Shown: positions 16,482 to 25,645, counted from the first letter of the stretch. The stretch is DNA of 64,000 nt from Novosphingobium beihaiense (GCF_022832375.1 NZ_JALHLG010000014.1:62001-126000), one strand, 5' to 3'. Numbers and translations: made by a program. Notes: generated by a model from the sequence alone, not told the origin.

Positions 16482-16867
16482 CCGGGTCCGGCCGCGAAAT
16501 CGAACAGGCCCGTGCGGCGCTTTCCAAAGCCGGAGGCAACGGGATTGCGCGCCACATCTTCATCTGCGCCGAACCGCAGAAAGGCGAATGCTGTTCGCCG
16601 GAGAAAGGACAGGCCGCCTGGAAGTACCTGAAAAAGCGCCTCAAGCAGCTTGGGCTGGATGGGCCCAAGACAGAGCACGGCGGCGGCGTCGCGCGCACCA
16701 AGGCCGATTGCCTGCGCATCTGCTTTGCCGGTCCGGTCGCCGTCGTCTGGCCGGATGGCGTCTGGTATCATTCCTGCACCGAAGAGGTGCTGGAACGGAT
16801 CATTCAGGAACATCTGATCGGCGGAAAACCTGTCGAGGAATACCGGCTGCGGCCCAAAGAGGACTGA
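16478..16867 (+). CDS. (2Fe-2S) ferredoxin-domain protein
   Basis: 129 residues with a thioredoxin-like ferredoxin fold as found in NuoE-like and (2Fe-2S) domain proteins. Candidate ligands are in HIFICAEPQKGECC and DCLRICFAGPVAVVWPDGVW, with another cysteine in YHSC. The PVAVVWPDGVWY segment is characteristic of the cobalt-chelatase-linked/2Fe-2S family. Redox partner unknown. Overlaps the upstream thioesterase by 4 bases. Confidence 0.85.
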   Translation: MTGSGREIEQARAALSKAGGNGIARHIFICAEPQKGECCSPEKGQAAWKYLKKRLKQLGLDGPKTEHGGGVARTKADCLRICFAGPVAVVWPDGVWYHSCTEEVLERIIQEHLIGGKPVEEYRLRPKED

Positions 16868-16884
16868 CGCCCGGCCTCAGGGCC

Positions 16885-17181
16885 CTAACCCAGCGAATCC
16901 TCGTCTTCGAGCGGATCGACAATGCACTCGTCATGCCCGGTGCCGCTTGACAGGAAGACCAGCCCCATCAGCGCCGAAGCGAGCAGCATCGTGAAACCGA
17001 TGCCCAGCGCGGCCGCAATGTAGAAGTGGATCGAGATCATCCCGTTGGACCGGTAGAGCACGATCACCGCCACGGCCACCAGCCCCACCGTCGCCAGCAT
17101 CATCCAGCGCATGATGCGCAGATAGCGCGCCCAGGCGTGCGCGGCCTTCTCGGGATCTTCAAGGGGAGAGGGGGGGATCAT
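16885..17181 (-). CDS. Small two-helix membrane protein
   Basis: 98 residues with two hydrophobic helices (about 28-48 and 54-78) and an acidic C-terminus (ECIVDPLEDEDSLG). ATG 17181 follows an AGG-containing site; longer forms of the frame are low-complexity. Convergent with the ferredoxin-like gene and divergent from the CBS gene. Widespread-looking but no named family that I can assign. Confidence 0.7.
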   Translation of the reverse strand: MIPPSPLEDPEKAAHAWARYLRIMRWMMLATVGLVAVAVIVLYRSNGMISIHFYIAAALGIGFTMLLASALMGLVFLSSGTGHDECIVDPLEDEDSLG

Positions 17182-17329
17182 CGCCTGCCCATGTGAGGGC
17201 TTTGCCGCTGCCCCGCAAGAGCCCGCATCGCCTGCCCTGCCCGAAGTAGCGGATATCCGCCCCCTGTGGTACTCTTTGCCAGCCTGCTCCTGACGGAACG
17301 GGTTCAAACAAAACAGGGAGAGTCCGACA

Positions 17330-17755
17330 ATGACCATTGGGCGCCTTATCGAGGGCCGCGAAGCCGTTCTTACCTGCGATGTCTCCACCCCCGTGCGCGA
17401 GGCTGCGGCGATGCTCGCCGAACGCCGCATCGGCGCCCTGCCGGTGATGGAAAACGGCGCGATCGCCGGAATCTTTTCCGAACGCGACGTCATCTACCGC
17501 CTGCGCGAGTTCGGGCCGGACATGCTGGAAAAGCTGGTGGGCGAAGTCATGACCGCTCCGGCCGTCACGGTCGATCCGGAAACGTCGGTGATGGCGGCGC
17601 TTTCGCTGATGACGCGGCGGCGGATCCGCCACCTGCCCGTCGTGGAAAGCGGCCGGATGATCGCTTTCGTGTCGATCGGCGATCTTGTGAAATACCGGAT
17701 CGACAAGATCGAGACCGAAGCGGCCGCCATGCGCGACTATATCCAGACGGTGTAA
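17330..17755 (+). CDS. Tandem CBS-domain protein
   Basis: 141 residues comprising two CBS modules (about 8-62 and 72-135), marked by AAAMLAERRIGALPVME-NGAIAGIFSERD and MAALSLMTRRRIRHLPVVE-SGRMIAFVSIGDLV. Such stand-alone pairs bind adenine nucleotides and act as cytoplasmic energy sensors. AGGGAGAG precedes the ATG. Monocistronic as far as can be seen. Confidence 0.92.
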   Translation: MTIGRLIEGREAVLTCDVSTPVREAAAMLAERRIGALPVMENGAIAGIFSERDVIYRLREFGPDMLEKLVGEVMTAPAVTVDPETSVMAALSLMTRRRIRHLPVVESGRMIAFVSIGDLVKYRIDKIETEAAAMRDYIQTV

Positions 17756-17828
17756 ACCGGCAGGCAATAGCGCACCGCAGACCTGCTCCCGCCTTGCCGC
17801 GCGGGGCAGGGGTGCCTACATCCCGGAT

Positions 17829-18161
17829 ATGGACCAGCCAGACCTCACACTCAGCCCATCCGCTGCGGCGCGCGTCGCGGCGATTGCCGAAAAGCAGGGG
17901 AAGCCCGCGATCCTGCGCCTGTCGGTCGAAGGCGGCGGATGCTCCGGGTTTCAGTACAAGTTCGGCCTGGCCGATGCCCCGGATGCGGACGACCTGATTG
18001 CCGAGACCGATGGCGTGCGGCTGGTGGTGGATCCGGTCAGTCTGGATCTCGTCAACGGCTGCGTGGTCGATTTCGTCGACTCGCTCGGCGGCTCGGCCTT
18101 CCGGGTCGAGAATCCGAACGCGGCGGCCGGGTGCGGCTGCGGGACGAGCTTCTCGGTGTGA
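17829..18161 (+). CDS. erpA: A-type iron-sulfur carrier (ErpA/IscA family)
   Basis: 110 residues. Accepts Fe-S clusters from the SUF/ISC scaffold and passes them to apoproteins. The three conserved cysteines are in GGGCSGFQY and the C-terminal GCGCGTSF; NPNAAAGCGCGTSF is the family signature. Four-base overlap (GTGA) with xthA. The ErpA name is the nearest fit among A-type carriers. Confidence 0.88.
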   Translation: MDQPDLTLSPSAAARVAAIAEKQGKPAILRLSVEGGGCSGFQYKFGLADAPDADDLIAETDGVRLVVDPVSLDLVNGCVVDFVDSLGGSAFRVENPNAAAGCGCGTSFSV

Positions 18162-18934
18162 AGAAAGTCGCCTCGTTCAATATCAACGGCGTCAAGGCGC
18201 GCCTGCCCCGTCTGCTGGAATGGCTGGAGGAAACCCGGCCCGCGGTCGCCTGCCTGCAGGAGATCAAGTCTCAGGACGAAGGCTTCCCGATCGCGGAGTT
18301 CGAGAAGCTGGGCTACAAGGGCCTCTGGCACGGCCAGAAGAGCTTCAACGGCGTCGCCATCCTGGCCGATGGCGAACAGCCGGTGGAAGTGCAGCGCGGG
18401 CTTGATGGAGAGCCCGAGGACGATCACTCGCGCTATCTCGAAGCCGATGTCTTCGGGCTGCGCGTGGCCTGCATCTACCTGCCCAACGGCAATCCGGTGC
18501 CCGGCCCCAAGTTCGATTACAAGCTGCGCTGGATGAAGCGGCTGCGCGATCGCATGGCCGCGATCCGGGCGGAGGAAGTGCCCGCCATCGTCACCGGCGA
18601 TTTCAACGTCATTCCCACCGATCAGGATGTCTGGTCGCCCCCCGCGATGGCCGCCGATGCGCTGATGCAGCCCGAATCCCGCGATGCCTACTTCCGTCTG
18701 CTGGGTGATGGCTGGACCGACGCGATCGCTACGCACAACCCGCGTGGCGGCATCTGGACTTATTGGGACTATCAGGCAGGCGCCTGGCAGCGCGATCACG
18801 GCTTTCGCATCGATCACGCCCTGCTCTCGCCCGAACTGGCGGACCGGCTTGCCGCCTGCGGCGTCGACAAGGCCCATCGCGGCCGGGAAAAGGCCAGCGA
18901 TCACGCCCCCATCTGGGTCCAGCTCAAGGACTGA
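18158..18934 (+). CDS. xthA: Exodeoxyribonuclease III / AP endonuclease
   Basis: 258 residues of the exonuclease III (EEP) family, which cuts at abasic sites and degrades 3' ends in base-excision repair. Motifs are FNINGVKARL, LQEIKSQ (metal Glu), YLPNGNPV, TGDFNVIPTD, and the terminal SDHAPIWV with the catalytic His. GTG 18158 overlaps the erpA stop and gives the normal start KKVASFNINGVKAR; earlier codons in frame belong to erpA's other frame. Confidence 0.95.
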   Translation: MKKVASFNINGVKARLPRLLEWLEETRPAVACLQEIKSQDEGFPIAEFEKLGYKGLWHGQKSFNGVAILADGEQPVEVQRGLDGEPEDDHSRYLEADVFGLRVACIYLPNGNPVPGPKFDYKLRWMKRLRDRMAAIRAEEVPAIVTGDFNVIPTDQDVWSPPAMAADALMQPESRDAYFRLLGDGWTDAIATHNPRGGIWTYWDYQAGAWQRDHGFRIDHALLSPELADRLAACGVDKAHRGREKASDHAPIWVQLKD

Positions 18935-18947
18935 AGCGGCAGGCACG

Positions 18948-18984
18948 AAAAAGGGGCCGGGGACTGCGAGTCCCGGCCCCTTTT
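18948..18984. terminator. Bidirectional terminator between xthA and the cell-wall hydrolase
   Basis: Long hairpin AAAAGGGGCCGGG...CCCGGCCCCTTTT with a 3-base loop and one bulged base; A- and T-runs on both sides suit both convergent genes. Confidence 0.85.
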
Positions 18985-19001
18985 CTCAACGCCGCATCTT
19001 A

Positions 19002-19649
19002 TCAGCGATAGAAGATGTGGTTGTCGATCCGGCCGACACGGGTCAGGTGCCAGTTCGGCGATACGCGCGCGGCGTGGAAGAAAAGCGCGCCCTTGGCCGG
19101 GCTCTTCCAGCTGCCGTTGCGCGCGATCTGGGCGATCGCCACGGCGCGGCGCCAGCCTTGCGAATGCTTGCGCACGGCAGGAATCGCGCGGCCACGCACG
19201 AACGAGAACTGCGAACGCTGGAGAACCACGCCGCAATAGCTGTCCGGAAAACGGTCCGAAGCGGCGCGGTTCACGATCACGCGGCCAACGGCAAGCTGGC
19301 CTTCCAGCGTTTCGCCGCGGGCTTCGAAATAGATCGCGCCCGCCAGGCAGCGCATCTGGCGGTCCAGCTTCTGCGGCATCGCCTGCTCCGTCACAAGCTG
19401 GGCCAGCGAAACAGCATCGGAAATCTCGGTACCGGCCTGTTCGGCAGGCACGCCATCCGTTTCAACGCCATCTTCAGAGGCGACGGCCTGAACCACAGGC
19501 TTGGAAACGAATGTCACGGCGGGTTTCTGTTCGGCCGGCGCGGGAACCATGTCCGATGCGGCCGCGCCCGAACCCTGGGCGCCAATTAAAGCGGCGAATG
19601 CCGTAGCGGCCAGCGCCATTGCGCTTGCCCACTGAACCTTCCTGCTCAT
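19002..19649 (-). CDS. SleB-type cell wall hydrolase, exported
   Basis: 215 residues. N-terminal signal/anchor (MSRKVQWASAMALAATAFAALIG), an Ala/Pro linker to about residue 95, then the hydrolase_2 (SleB) domain starting CLAGAIYFEARGE, with the catalytic Glu in that motif, VGRVIVNRAASDRFP, CGVV and ALFFHA. It would cleave septal or sidewall peptidoglycan glycan strands. In non-sporulating alphaproteobacteria these replace spore-germination roles. Confidence 0.9.
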   Translation of the reverse strand: MSRKVQWASAMALAATAFAALIGAQGSGAAASDMVPAPAEQKPAVTFVSKPVVQAVASEDGVETDGVPAEQAGTEISDAVSLAQLVTEQAMPQKLDRQMRCLAGAIYFEARGETLEGQLAVGRVIVNRAASDRFPDSYCGVVLQRSQFSFVRGRAIPAVRKHSQGWRRAVAIAQIARNGSWKSPAKGALFFHAARVSPNWHLTRVGRIDNHIFYR

Positions 19650-19814
19650 TATGTCTTGGTCTAATGCGGTGAACCGTCCGTCACAGGCTGGAACGCGAAA
19701 CCCCTGGGGGCATCATGATCACGTCCGGGCCTGCCGACAGCCCCCCGTCTGCGTGCTAGCCGGAAAACCGAAATGCTTCCCATGCCGCCTGCGCGTCTGC
19801 GAAGGCGCCCTTAG

Positions 19815-19831
19815 CTTGCAAATCATGCAAG
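19815..19831. promoter_or_regulatory. 17-bp palindrome in the gap before the cell wall hydrolase
   Basis: CTTGCA-AATCA-TGCAAG, a perfect 6+6 inverted repeat, sits between the DUF1491 stop and the hydrolase promoter region (19650-19835). It is operator-like, but could be chance; no protein is assigned. Confidence 0.3.
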
Positions 19832-19835
19832 TCAA

Positions 19836-20174
19836 CTAGGAATCTTTAACAAGCCCGATGAACCGTTCGCCTTGTGCGACATCCAGCTCCACGATCCAGA
19901 GGTCTTGGTCCTGCCCGCTCCGGCGGCTCAAGTACTCCGAAAATTCGTTTTTATTTTCAGCATCTTGCTTCTTAACGCAACGCCACTGGCGGGTGCCATC
20001 CATCTCCGGCATGCGCTCATAAGCTCGTGAGTTTTCACCTTTTTCCGTGATCACCACCATGATCGTCCCGGCGTCGCGCTCGCCCTTGTTAACCACCAAT
20101 GCAAACCCGCCGGCAATTTCCACCGCCCGGATCAGACCCGCGACTTCAAGATGGGCCGGCAGCCGCGCGTCCAT
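19836..20174 (-). CDS. DUF1491 family protein
   Basis: 112 residues, matching DUF1491 in length and in its start ARLPAHLEVAGLIRAVEIAGGFALVVNKG, where members are conserved, followed by RDAGTIMVVI and a charged C-terminal half (DQDLWIVELDV). Cytoplasmic, function unknown, nearly confined to alphaproteobacteria. It follows the thioesterase gene by 3 bases and is probably co-transcribed. Confidence 0.85.
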   Translation of the reverse strand: MDARLPAHLEVAGLIRAVEIAGGFALVVNKGERDAGTIMVVITEKGENSRAYERMPEMDGTRQWRCVKKQDAENKNEFSEYLSRRSGQDQDLWIVELDVAQGERFIGLVKDS

Positions 20175-20177
20175 GGT

Positions 20178-20672
20178 TCAGGCTGCATCCGCCGGTGCAG
20201 CATATCCGGGCAGACCCGAAAGAGCGATGCGCGAGCGCATGAACGTGCCGGTGCCGCGCCCGACCTCGTCGCCTTCCTCATCTACCAGCCGGGATTCGGC
20301 CACCAGTACCCGGCGGCGGCCGCTGACCCAGCGGCCTTCGGCCACGACCGTGCCGCCCTTGATCGGCTTGCTCAGGTGCAGGTTGAACGACGTAGTGAGC
20401 AGGAACCGGTCGGTCACCAGCGTATTGGCCGCATAGAACGCGGCATCATCCAGCATCTTGAAATAGATCGTCCCGTGCGCCGCCCCGGCCGCATGGAAAC
20501 AGTCCGGCTCCACCACGAAAGTGATACGCGAAAGCCCTTCGCCCGGGATTTCCAGCGATGAACGGAATTTGTGATTGACCGGCGCGGAAGCATAGAGCCC
20601 TTCCAGCGCGCGCCAGTGCAAGCTGGCCCCGCCCTCCTCCGGCACGGCGCCCCGTGGCAGTTCAGGCGGCAT
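20178..20672 (-). CDS. PaaI-family thioesterase
   Basis: 164 residues, hotdog fold. The family's active-site region is AAGAAHGTIYFKMLDDAAFYAANT (with the acidic pair DD), followed by strands LTTSFNLHLSKPIKGGTVVAEG. It overlaps ptsN by 11 bases, giving a ptsN-thioesterase-DUF1491 operon. Substrate unknown. Confidence 0.85.
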   Translation of the reverse strand: MPPELPRGAVPEEGGASLHWRALEGLYASAPVNHKFRSSLEIPGEGLSRITFVVEPDCFHAAGAAHGTIYFKMLDDAAFYAANTLVTDRFLLTTSFNLHLSKPIKGGTVVAEGRWVSGRRRVLVAESRLVDEEGDEVGRGTGTFMRSRIALSGLPGYAAPADAA

Positions 20673-21123
20673 CGCGATCGATGACGTTGCACAGCAGGCT
20701 ATAGAGCGCCTCGGCCCCGGGCGCCGCCACCAGCGCCTCGTGCATGCGTTCGTCGCGCATCATGCGCGAAATCGCCGCGAGCGCGTGGAGATGCGTGGCC
20801 CCGGCCCCCTCTGGCGAAAGCAGGCCGAACACGAGATCGACCGGCATGCCATCGGCGGAATCGAATTCGACCGGCGATTCGAGACGTATGAAAGCGGCAA
20901 CCGGACGGCCAAGACCGGAAATGCGGGCATGCGGAATCGCAATCCGGCGCCCGAAGCCGGTACTGCCAAGCTCTTCGCGCTCGGCAATGCGTTCCAGGAC
21001 CTTATCGCGGTCCAGATCATAGACCTCGGAAAACAGCGTTGCGAGCTGCCCCAGAATGATGTCCTTGCTGTCCGCGTTCGCCGTGATCACGGCTTCGGGC
21101 AACAGTGTAAAAAGACCACTCAT
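20662..21123 (-). CDS. ptsN: PTS nitrogen-regulatory EIIA (PtsN)
   Basis: 153 residues. EIIA-Ntr of the nitrogen-related phosphotransferase system, phosphorylated on a histidine by NPr. The phosphorylation site is H65 in IAIPHARISG; ELGSTGFGRR and the DGMPVDLVFGLLSPEGAG segment complete the EIIA-2 fold. In many proteobacteria it regulates potassium, nitrogen and (p)ppGpp pathways. Next to hpf, as usual for this gene. Confidence 0.95.
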   Translation of the reverse strand: MSGLFTLLPEAVITANADSKDIILGQLATLFSEVYDLDRDKVLERIAEREELGSTGFGRRIAIPHARISGLGRPVAAFIRLESPVEFDSADGMPVDLVFGLLSPEGAGATHLHALAAISRMMRDERMHEALVAAPGAEALYSLLCNVIDRDAA

Positions 21124-21239
21124 TTCGAATCTAATTCTAGGCTGAGACTGGTTTCCAATTGATGCATGCCCCCAACCCCCGGCAAAACCGGGGGTTTCTC
21201 TCTCCTTCCATTCAGAAGAATGTCATGCCGCCAAGGGCA

Positions 21240-21824
21240 TCAGTGCGGCTCGACCCAGCCGATCGAACCGTCGCCGCGGCGGTAAACCATATTATGCCGC
21301 CCGGTGCCAGCGTTTTTGAAGAAAAGCGCGGTGGTATTGCGCAAGTCCAGCATCATCACGGCATCCGAAACCGTGGCCTCAGGCACGTCGACACGCGTTT
21401 CGGCAATGACGACCGGGGCATCGGTATCGATCTCGTCGGCATGCTCCGAAGGCGTCTCTTCGAAGATCGTGTAAGCGGCTTCCTCATAGGCGGAATCTTC
21501 CACCGCAAGGGCATGGGCCGTCTGCTCGTGACGGTCCTTGAGCCGCCGCTTGTAACGGCGCAGCTGCTTGTCGATCTTCTCGGCGGCCTGATCGAGCGCA
21601 AGATGCGCGTCCTGCGCCATGCCAGTGCCCTTGAGCACCAGATTCTGCATGACATGCATGATGATGTCGCAGCGGAAAGCCCCCGCGGGCGCGCGCCCGA
21701 ACGTTACATGCGAGGACAGGGCCTTGCTGAAATACTTGTCTATGATCGCCGTCAGTCGCTCGCTGGCGTGGATCTTGAGGGCTTCACCAGTGTCGACCTG
21801 ATGACCGGAGACGCGAATGTCCAT
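21240..21824 (-). CDS. hpf: Long-form ribosome hibernation factor HPF
   Basis: 194 residues. N-terminal S30AE domain (1-105; VSGHQVDTGEALKIHASERL, AEKIDKQLRRYKRRLKDRH) and a C-terminal dimerisation domain (about 135-190; EAVMML-type DAVMMLDLRNTTALFFKNAGTG and VYRRGDGSIGWVEPH). The long form makes 100S ribosome dimers without RMF. The 116-base gap to ptsN may hold a separate ptsN promoter. Confidence 0.94.
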   Translation of the reverse strand: MDIRVSGHQVDTGEALKIHASERLTAIIDKYFSKALSSHVTFGRAPAGAFRCDIIMHVMQNLVLKGTGMAQDAHLALDQAAEKIDKQLRRYKRRLKDRHEQTAHALAVEDSAYEEAAYTIFEETPSEHADEIDTDAPVVIAETRVDVPEATVSDAVMMLDLRNTTALFFKNAGTGRHNMVYRRGDGSIGWVEPH

Positions 21825-21846
21825 GAGCGAATTCTCCTCGTACTAG

Positions 21847-22536
21847 TTATTCTGTATCACCCCAGAGCGGGGTATCGACCGACTTGAGGAACTCTGCATG
21901 AGCGACCCGTTCCTCTTCAGTGGGCGCGTGGGGACGCGCCTGACGGAAAATACGGTCCTTTTTGTTGAAGACTTTGATTTCCGTCACGATTTCGGTGTTT
22001 TCCGCAACCAGCTCCAAACCAATCTGGCGGCCGCCGCGCAATTCGACATAGACCTGCGCCAGCAGTTCGGAGTCAAGCAGGGCGCCGTGCTTGGTGCGGT
22101 GGCTGCGGTCGATGCCATAACGGCTGCACAAGGCATCGAGCGAAAGCTTGGCGCCGGGGTGGCGGACCTTGGCCAGCGCGACGGTATCGACCATGCGGTC
22201 GCGGCTGACTTCGGGCAGCCCGCACAGCCTCAGCTCGGCGTTGATGAAGTTGAAGTCGAATCCCGCGTTATGCGCCACCATCGGGCTGTCCTCGATGAAA
22301 TCGAGAAACTCCTGCGCGCATTCGGAAAACAGCGGCTTATCGGCCAGGAAGGCATCGGACAATCCGTGCACTGCCTCGGCCTCGGCCGGCATGGAACGTT
22401 CGGGATTGAAATAGGCGTGATAGGTCCGGCCGGTCTCAACCCGGTTGACCATTTCGATGCAGCCGATTTCCACCATACGGTCCCCGTTCTTGGGGTCGAA
22501 ACCGGTCGTTTCGGTATCGAATATGATCTCTCGCAT
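21847..22536 (-). CDS. dnaQ: DNA polymerase III epsilon (proofreading) subunit
   Basis: 229 residues. DEDDh 3'-5' exonuclease with metal ligands in IFDTETTGFDP (D, E), HNAGFDFNFIN (D) and the HGALLDSELLAQVY motif (H, D). The C-terminal tail (about 185-229) would contact the alpha subunit. ATG 22536 gives the canonical MREIIFDTETTG start; the frame is open 12 codons further. It belongs to the dnaQ-coaE-aroE-maf run adjoining the origin, a conserved alphaproteobacterial arrangement. Confidence 0.95.
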   Translation of the reverse strand: MREIIFDTETTGFDPKNGDRMVEIGCIEMVNRVETGRTYHAYFNPERSMPAEAEAVHGLSDAFLADKPLFSECAQEFLDFIEDSPMVAHNAGFDFNFINAELRLCGLPEVSRDRMVDTVALAKVRHPGAKLSLDALCSRYGIDRSHRTKHGALLDSELLAQVYVELRGGRQIGLELVAENTEIVTEIKVFNKKDRIFRQARPHAPTEEERVAHAEFLKSVDTPLWGDTE

Positions 22537-22586
22537 CTCTACCCATATCTGCCTGCATCGCCCCCTGCGCAAGGGCCTGCGGGCGA

Positions 22587-23183
22587 TTATTCTGCTCGTT
22601 CCAACGCCTTCACGATACCGGCCACCTGATGGCGGGTCTCTTCCAGCGATGCGCCGGTATCGATAACGAAATCGGCGCGTGCGCGCTTTTCCGCATCGGG
22701 CACCTGAAGTGCCAGAATCCGTTCGAATTTTTCCACCGTCATGCCGGGCCGGGCCAGCACGCGTTCGCGCTGGGCCTGTGCCGGAGCAGAAACCACCGCC
22801 ACGGCATCCAGCCCTTCATGACCACCCTTTTCGTACAGCAGTGGGATGTCGAAAACGATGAGCGGCGCGTCCGCGTTTTCCCGCAGAAACGCACGCCGCA
22901 TGTCCGCAACCGCCGGATGGACGATTCCCTCGAGTCGCGCGAGTTCCGCGGTATGGCCGAAAACTGCCGCGCCCAGTTTCTGCCGATCGACTCCCTCAGG
23001 CCCCGTGGTGCCGGGAAAAGCCGCTTCGATATCCGGGAGCAGAGCACCATCCGGCCCCTGCAATTCGTGTACGGCGGCATCGGCATCGAACACCGGCACG
23101 CCCAGATCGCGCAGCATGCCCGCCACCGTCGATTTGCCCATGCCGATCGAGCCGGTGAGGCCGACGATTTTCTGGCCGCTCAT
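22587..23183 (-). CDS. coaE: Dephospho-CoA kinase
   Basis: 198 residues. Last step of coenzyme A synthesis, phosphorylating the 3'-OH of dephospho-CoA. P-loop GLTGSIGMGKSTVAGML at the N-terminus, D in VFDADAAVHELQ, and the IPLLYEKG lid region are all present. Overlaps aroE by 4 bases (ATGA). Confidence 0.95.
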   Translation of the reverse strand: MSGQKIVGLTGSIGMGKSTVAGMLRDLGVPVFDADAAVHELQGPDGALLPDIEAAFPGTTGPEGVDRQKLGAAVFGHTAELARLEGIVHPAVADMRRAFLRENADAPLIVFDIPLLYEKGGHEGLDAVAVVSAPAQAQRERVLARPGMTVEKFERILALQVPDAEKRARADFVIDTGASLEETRHQVAGIVKALERAE

Positions 23184-24037
23184 GACAGAATCAGCTCACG
23201 CAATGCCGCGTCATGTTCGCGCGGCGGGTTCCGGCCGAAGAAATGCGCGAAAGCCGCGTCGGCCTGCCCGATCAGCATCGACAGGCCATCGACCGCCGCG
23301 AACCCGGCTTCCCGCGCGGCCTGCAGGAACGCGGTATCAAGCGGGCTGGTGACAATGTCATAGACCACGCTGCCGGGCGGGGCATGGCTGAAATCGAACG
23401 CCAGTGGCGGCTGCCCGGTCATGCCAAGCGGGCTGGCATTGACGATCAGGTCGAAACAGCCCTCGCGATCGTCGAAGGCAAAATCGGTGGGATCGCTGAA
23501 ATGGGCAAGATCGATGGCATGGTGATCGGTGCCGGGTGCCAGCTCGTCGAGCATCGCCCGCGCCTTGGCAGGATCGCGGCCCGCCAGCACGATCACGAAC
23601 TTCTCCTGCGCCAGCGCCGCCACGATCGCGCGGGCCGCGCCGCCGGTTCCCAGCACCCGGGCCATGCGGAACAAGTGCGTCTTGCCCAGTTCGTCCCGCA
23701 GCGGTTCGAGGAATCCCGGCGCGTCGGTATTATAGCCGGTCAGCGTGCCATCGGCTTCGCGCACTACCGTATTCACGGCACCGATCCGCGCGGCCAGCGG
23801 ATCGAGCCGGTCGAGCAGGGGAACGATCGCAAGCTTGTGCGGCATGGTGACATTGCACCCCCGCCAGTCCGGATCGGCGCGGCGCTCCGCCAGATAGGCA
23901 TCCAGACCTTCCAGTGTGACCAGACAATGATCGTAGCGTCCGGCAAGGCCCAGCTTTTTCAGCCAGAAGCCATGAATCGCCGGACTCTTCGACTGCGCGA
24001 TCGGATCGCCGATCACTTCGGCATATGGCGTGCTCAC
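23180..24037 (-). CDS. aroE: Shikimate dehydrogenase
   Basis: 285 residues. NADPH-dependent reduction of 3-dehydroshikimate in aromatic amino acid synthesis. Substrate-binding [11 protein letters not shown], the catalytic Lys in VTMPHKLAI, Asp in NTDAPGF, and the [13 protein letters not shown] nucleotide loop are visible. GTG 24037 is the start and overlaps the maf stop by 4 bases. Confidence 0.96.
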   Translation of the reverse strand: MSTPYAEVIGDPIAQSKSPAIHGFWLKKLGLAGRYDHCLVTLEGLDAYLAERRADPDWRGCNVTMPHKLAIVPLLDRLDPLAARIGAVNTVVREADGTLTGYNTDAPGFLEPLRDELGKTHLFRMARVLGTGGAARAIVAALAQEKFVIVLAGRDPAKARAMLDELAPGTDHHAIDLAHFSDPTDFAFDDREGCFDLIVNASPLGMTGQPPLAFDFSHAPPGSVVYDIVTSPLDTAFLQAAREAGFAAVDGLSMLIGQADAAFAHFFGRNPPREHDAALRELILS

Positions 24038-24612
24038 TGCGGCATCACTCCCATCTTGCGCAAAGCCGCCTGCACCATCAGCAACGGCATGCCAAGGATT
24101 GTGAAGTAATCACCCTCGATCCGCTCGAACAGTTGCACACCGCGCCCTTCGATGCGGAATACGCCCACACAGCCCGCAACTTCGGGCCATTCGGCTTCGA
24201 GATAGGCCTCGATGAAAGCTTCGGAAAGGGAGGCCACGTGCAACCGGGCCAGAGCCGGTTCGGCCCAGAGCACTTCGCCGTCGCGCACCAGCGCCGCCGC
24301 GCTGTGCAGTTCCATCACCTTGCCCGAAAAGAAGCGCAGATGTTCGGCCGCCTGATCGCGCGAGGCCGGCTTGTCGAACCGCCGCCCCCCGCACGAGACC
24401 AGCGAGTCACTGCCCAGCACGATCTCGCCCGGGGCGAAGACTGCCAGCGCCTTGGCCCTTGCCAGTTCGAGCGCGATGTCCTGCGGGGGCGCTTCACCCA
24501 TTGCCCGTTCGATGGCGCGTTCATCGACATGAGCGGGTTGCGCGCGGAACGGAATGCCGGCGGCTTCCAGCATGGCCCGGCGCGATGCGCTTTGAGAAGC
24601 AAGAACGATCAT
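24034..24612 (-). CDS. maf: Maf-type nucleoside triphosphate pyrophosphatase
   Basis: 192 residues. Hydrolyses non-canonical or bulk nucleoside triphosphates to monophosphates. Start [20 protein letters not shown] is the hallmark; the catalytic Asp is in LGSDSLVS, with KPASRDQA and the [15 protein letters not shown]-terminal motif. ATG 24612 is chosen because upstream in-frame residues overlap the next gene and are not conserved. Confidence 0.94.
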   Translation of the reverse strand: MIVLASQSASRRAMLEAAGIPFRAQPAHVDERAIERAMGEAPPQDIALELARAKALAVFAPGEIVLGSDSLVSCGGRRFDKPASRDQAAEHLRFFSGKVMELHSAAALVRDGEVLWAEPALARLHVASLSEAFIEAYLEAEWPEVAGCVGVFRIEGRGVQLFERIEGDYFTILGMPLLMVQAALRKMGVMPQ

Positions 24613-24637
24613 GAATCCAAAGTCCGAAAGAAACGGG

Positions 24638-25483
24638 TCAGATCGGCTTAGGGCCGACTTGTCCCTGAACGCCCGCCGCCCGGCGTTCGTTGTAGAGGTT
24701 GATGACGGCTGCCGCGGTCTCCTCGATCGAGCGGCGTGTGACATCGATCACCGGCCAGGAATTGTCCGCGAACATGCGGCGGGCATATTTCAGCTCGCTT
24801 TCCACCTTTTCCGCCTGAACGTAGTCGGTGTCCGGCGACTGGCTGAGCGAGAGCAGCCGGTTACGGCGGACCTGGATCAGCCGCTCGGGCGCCGTCGTCA
24901 GTCCCACCACCATCGGCCGCTTCAACCCGTACAGCGCGGGCGGCGGCGGGCTTTCCACTACGATGGGAATATTGGCGACTTTATAGCCACGATTGGCAAG
25001 GTAGATGCTGGTGGGCGTCTTGCTGGTGCGCGAAACGCCGGCCAGCACGATATCGGCCTCTTCCCATTCCTCCCACGCAATCCCGTCATCATGGGCAATG
25101 GTGAACTGGATCGCATCGACGCGCGCGAAATAGGCATCGTCGAGCCGGTGCTGGCGGCCCGGGCGCCCCTTGGCTTCCTGCCCCAGCAGCGCTTCCAGCG
25201 CGTCGGTCACACCATCGAGCACGGCCAGCGCGGGCAAGCCCAGGGCCTGGCAGCGTTCCTCCAGCCGACCGCGCGTCTCCTCATTGACCAGTGTATAGAA
25301 GACGAGGCCGGGATTGGACGCGATTTCGCCCATGATCCGGTCAAGGTGCTGCTGCGAGCGCACCATCGGCCAGAAGTGGCGCAAAACGTCGGAATCATCG
25401 AACTGGGCAAGCGCCGCCTTGGCAATCATCTCCAGCGTTTCGCCGGTGGAATCCGAAAGGAGATGGAGATGAAATCGCGCCAT
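24638..25483 (-). CDS. Pyruvate,water dikinase regulatory protein (PSRP, DUF299)
   Basis: 281 residues. Bifunctional ADP-dependent kinase and Pi-dependent pyrophosphorylase that switches PEP synthetase or pyruvate phosphate dikinase off and on. The N-terminus [13 protein letters not shown] and the P-loop-like [20 protein letters not shown] are family signatures. ATG 25483 with GGATTC-type spacing is the canonical start; upstream in-frame sequence lies in the origin gap. It borders the proposed oriC, opposite hemE, as in other alphaproteobacteria. Confidence 0.94.
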   Translation of the reverse strand: MARFHLHLLSDSTGETLEMIAKAALAQFDDSDVLRHFWPMVRSQQHLDRIMGEIASNPGLVFYTLVNEETRGRLEERCQALGLPALAVLDGVTDALEALLGQEAKGRPGRQHRLDDAYFARVDAIQFTIAHDDGIAWEEWEEADIVLAGVSRTSKTPTSIYLANRGYKVANIPIVVESPPPPALYGLKRPMVVGLTTAPERLIQVRRNRLLSLSQSPDTDYVQAEKVESELKYARRMFADNSWPVIDVTRRSIEETAAAVINLYNERRAAGVQGQVGPKPI

Positions 25484-25503
25484 AGAGTGGGATCGGGACC
25501 GCT

Positions 25504-25512
25504 TGTGGATAT
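25504..25512 (-). promoter_or_regulatory. DnaA box candidate 1
   Basis: TGTGGATAT, complement ATATCCACA, 8 of 9 with the TTATCCACA consensus; left edge of the origin gap. Confidence 0.65.
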
Positions 25513-25627
25513 CTTGCGGCATAAACCACGGGAGTAATCCGGTGACAACCGGCGGGGGTGTTTTCCTGCCCGTTACCCGGATTCCACAGCCGGGATTATG
25601 GACAGCCCAAGAGCCCGTTCCACACCC

Positions 25628-25645
25628 TGTGGACAAGGTGGACAA
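25628..25645 (-). promoter_or_regulatory. Tandem DnaA box candidates 2 and 3
   Basis: Two abutting 9-mers, TGTGGACAA (complement TTGTCCACA, 8/9) and GGTGGACAA (complement TTGTCCACC, 7/9), in the same orientation. Tandem spacing suits cooperative DnaA binding. Confidence 0.6.

Noticed and set aside
19651..19839. 62-codon frame between the cell wall hydrolase and DUF1491
   Set aside because: No ribosome site, no homology-like features, and it overlaps the promoter region of the hydrolase.
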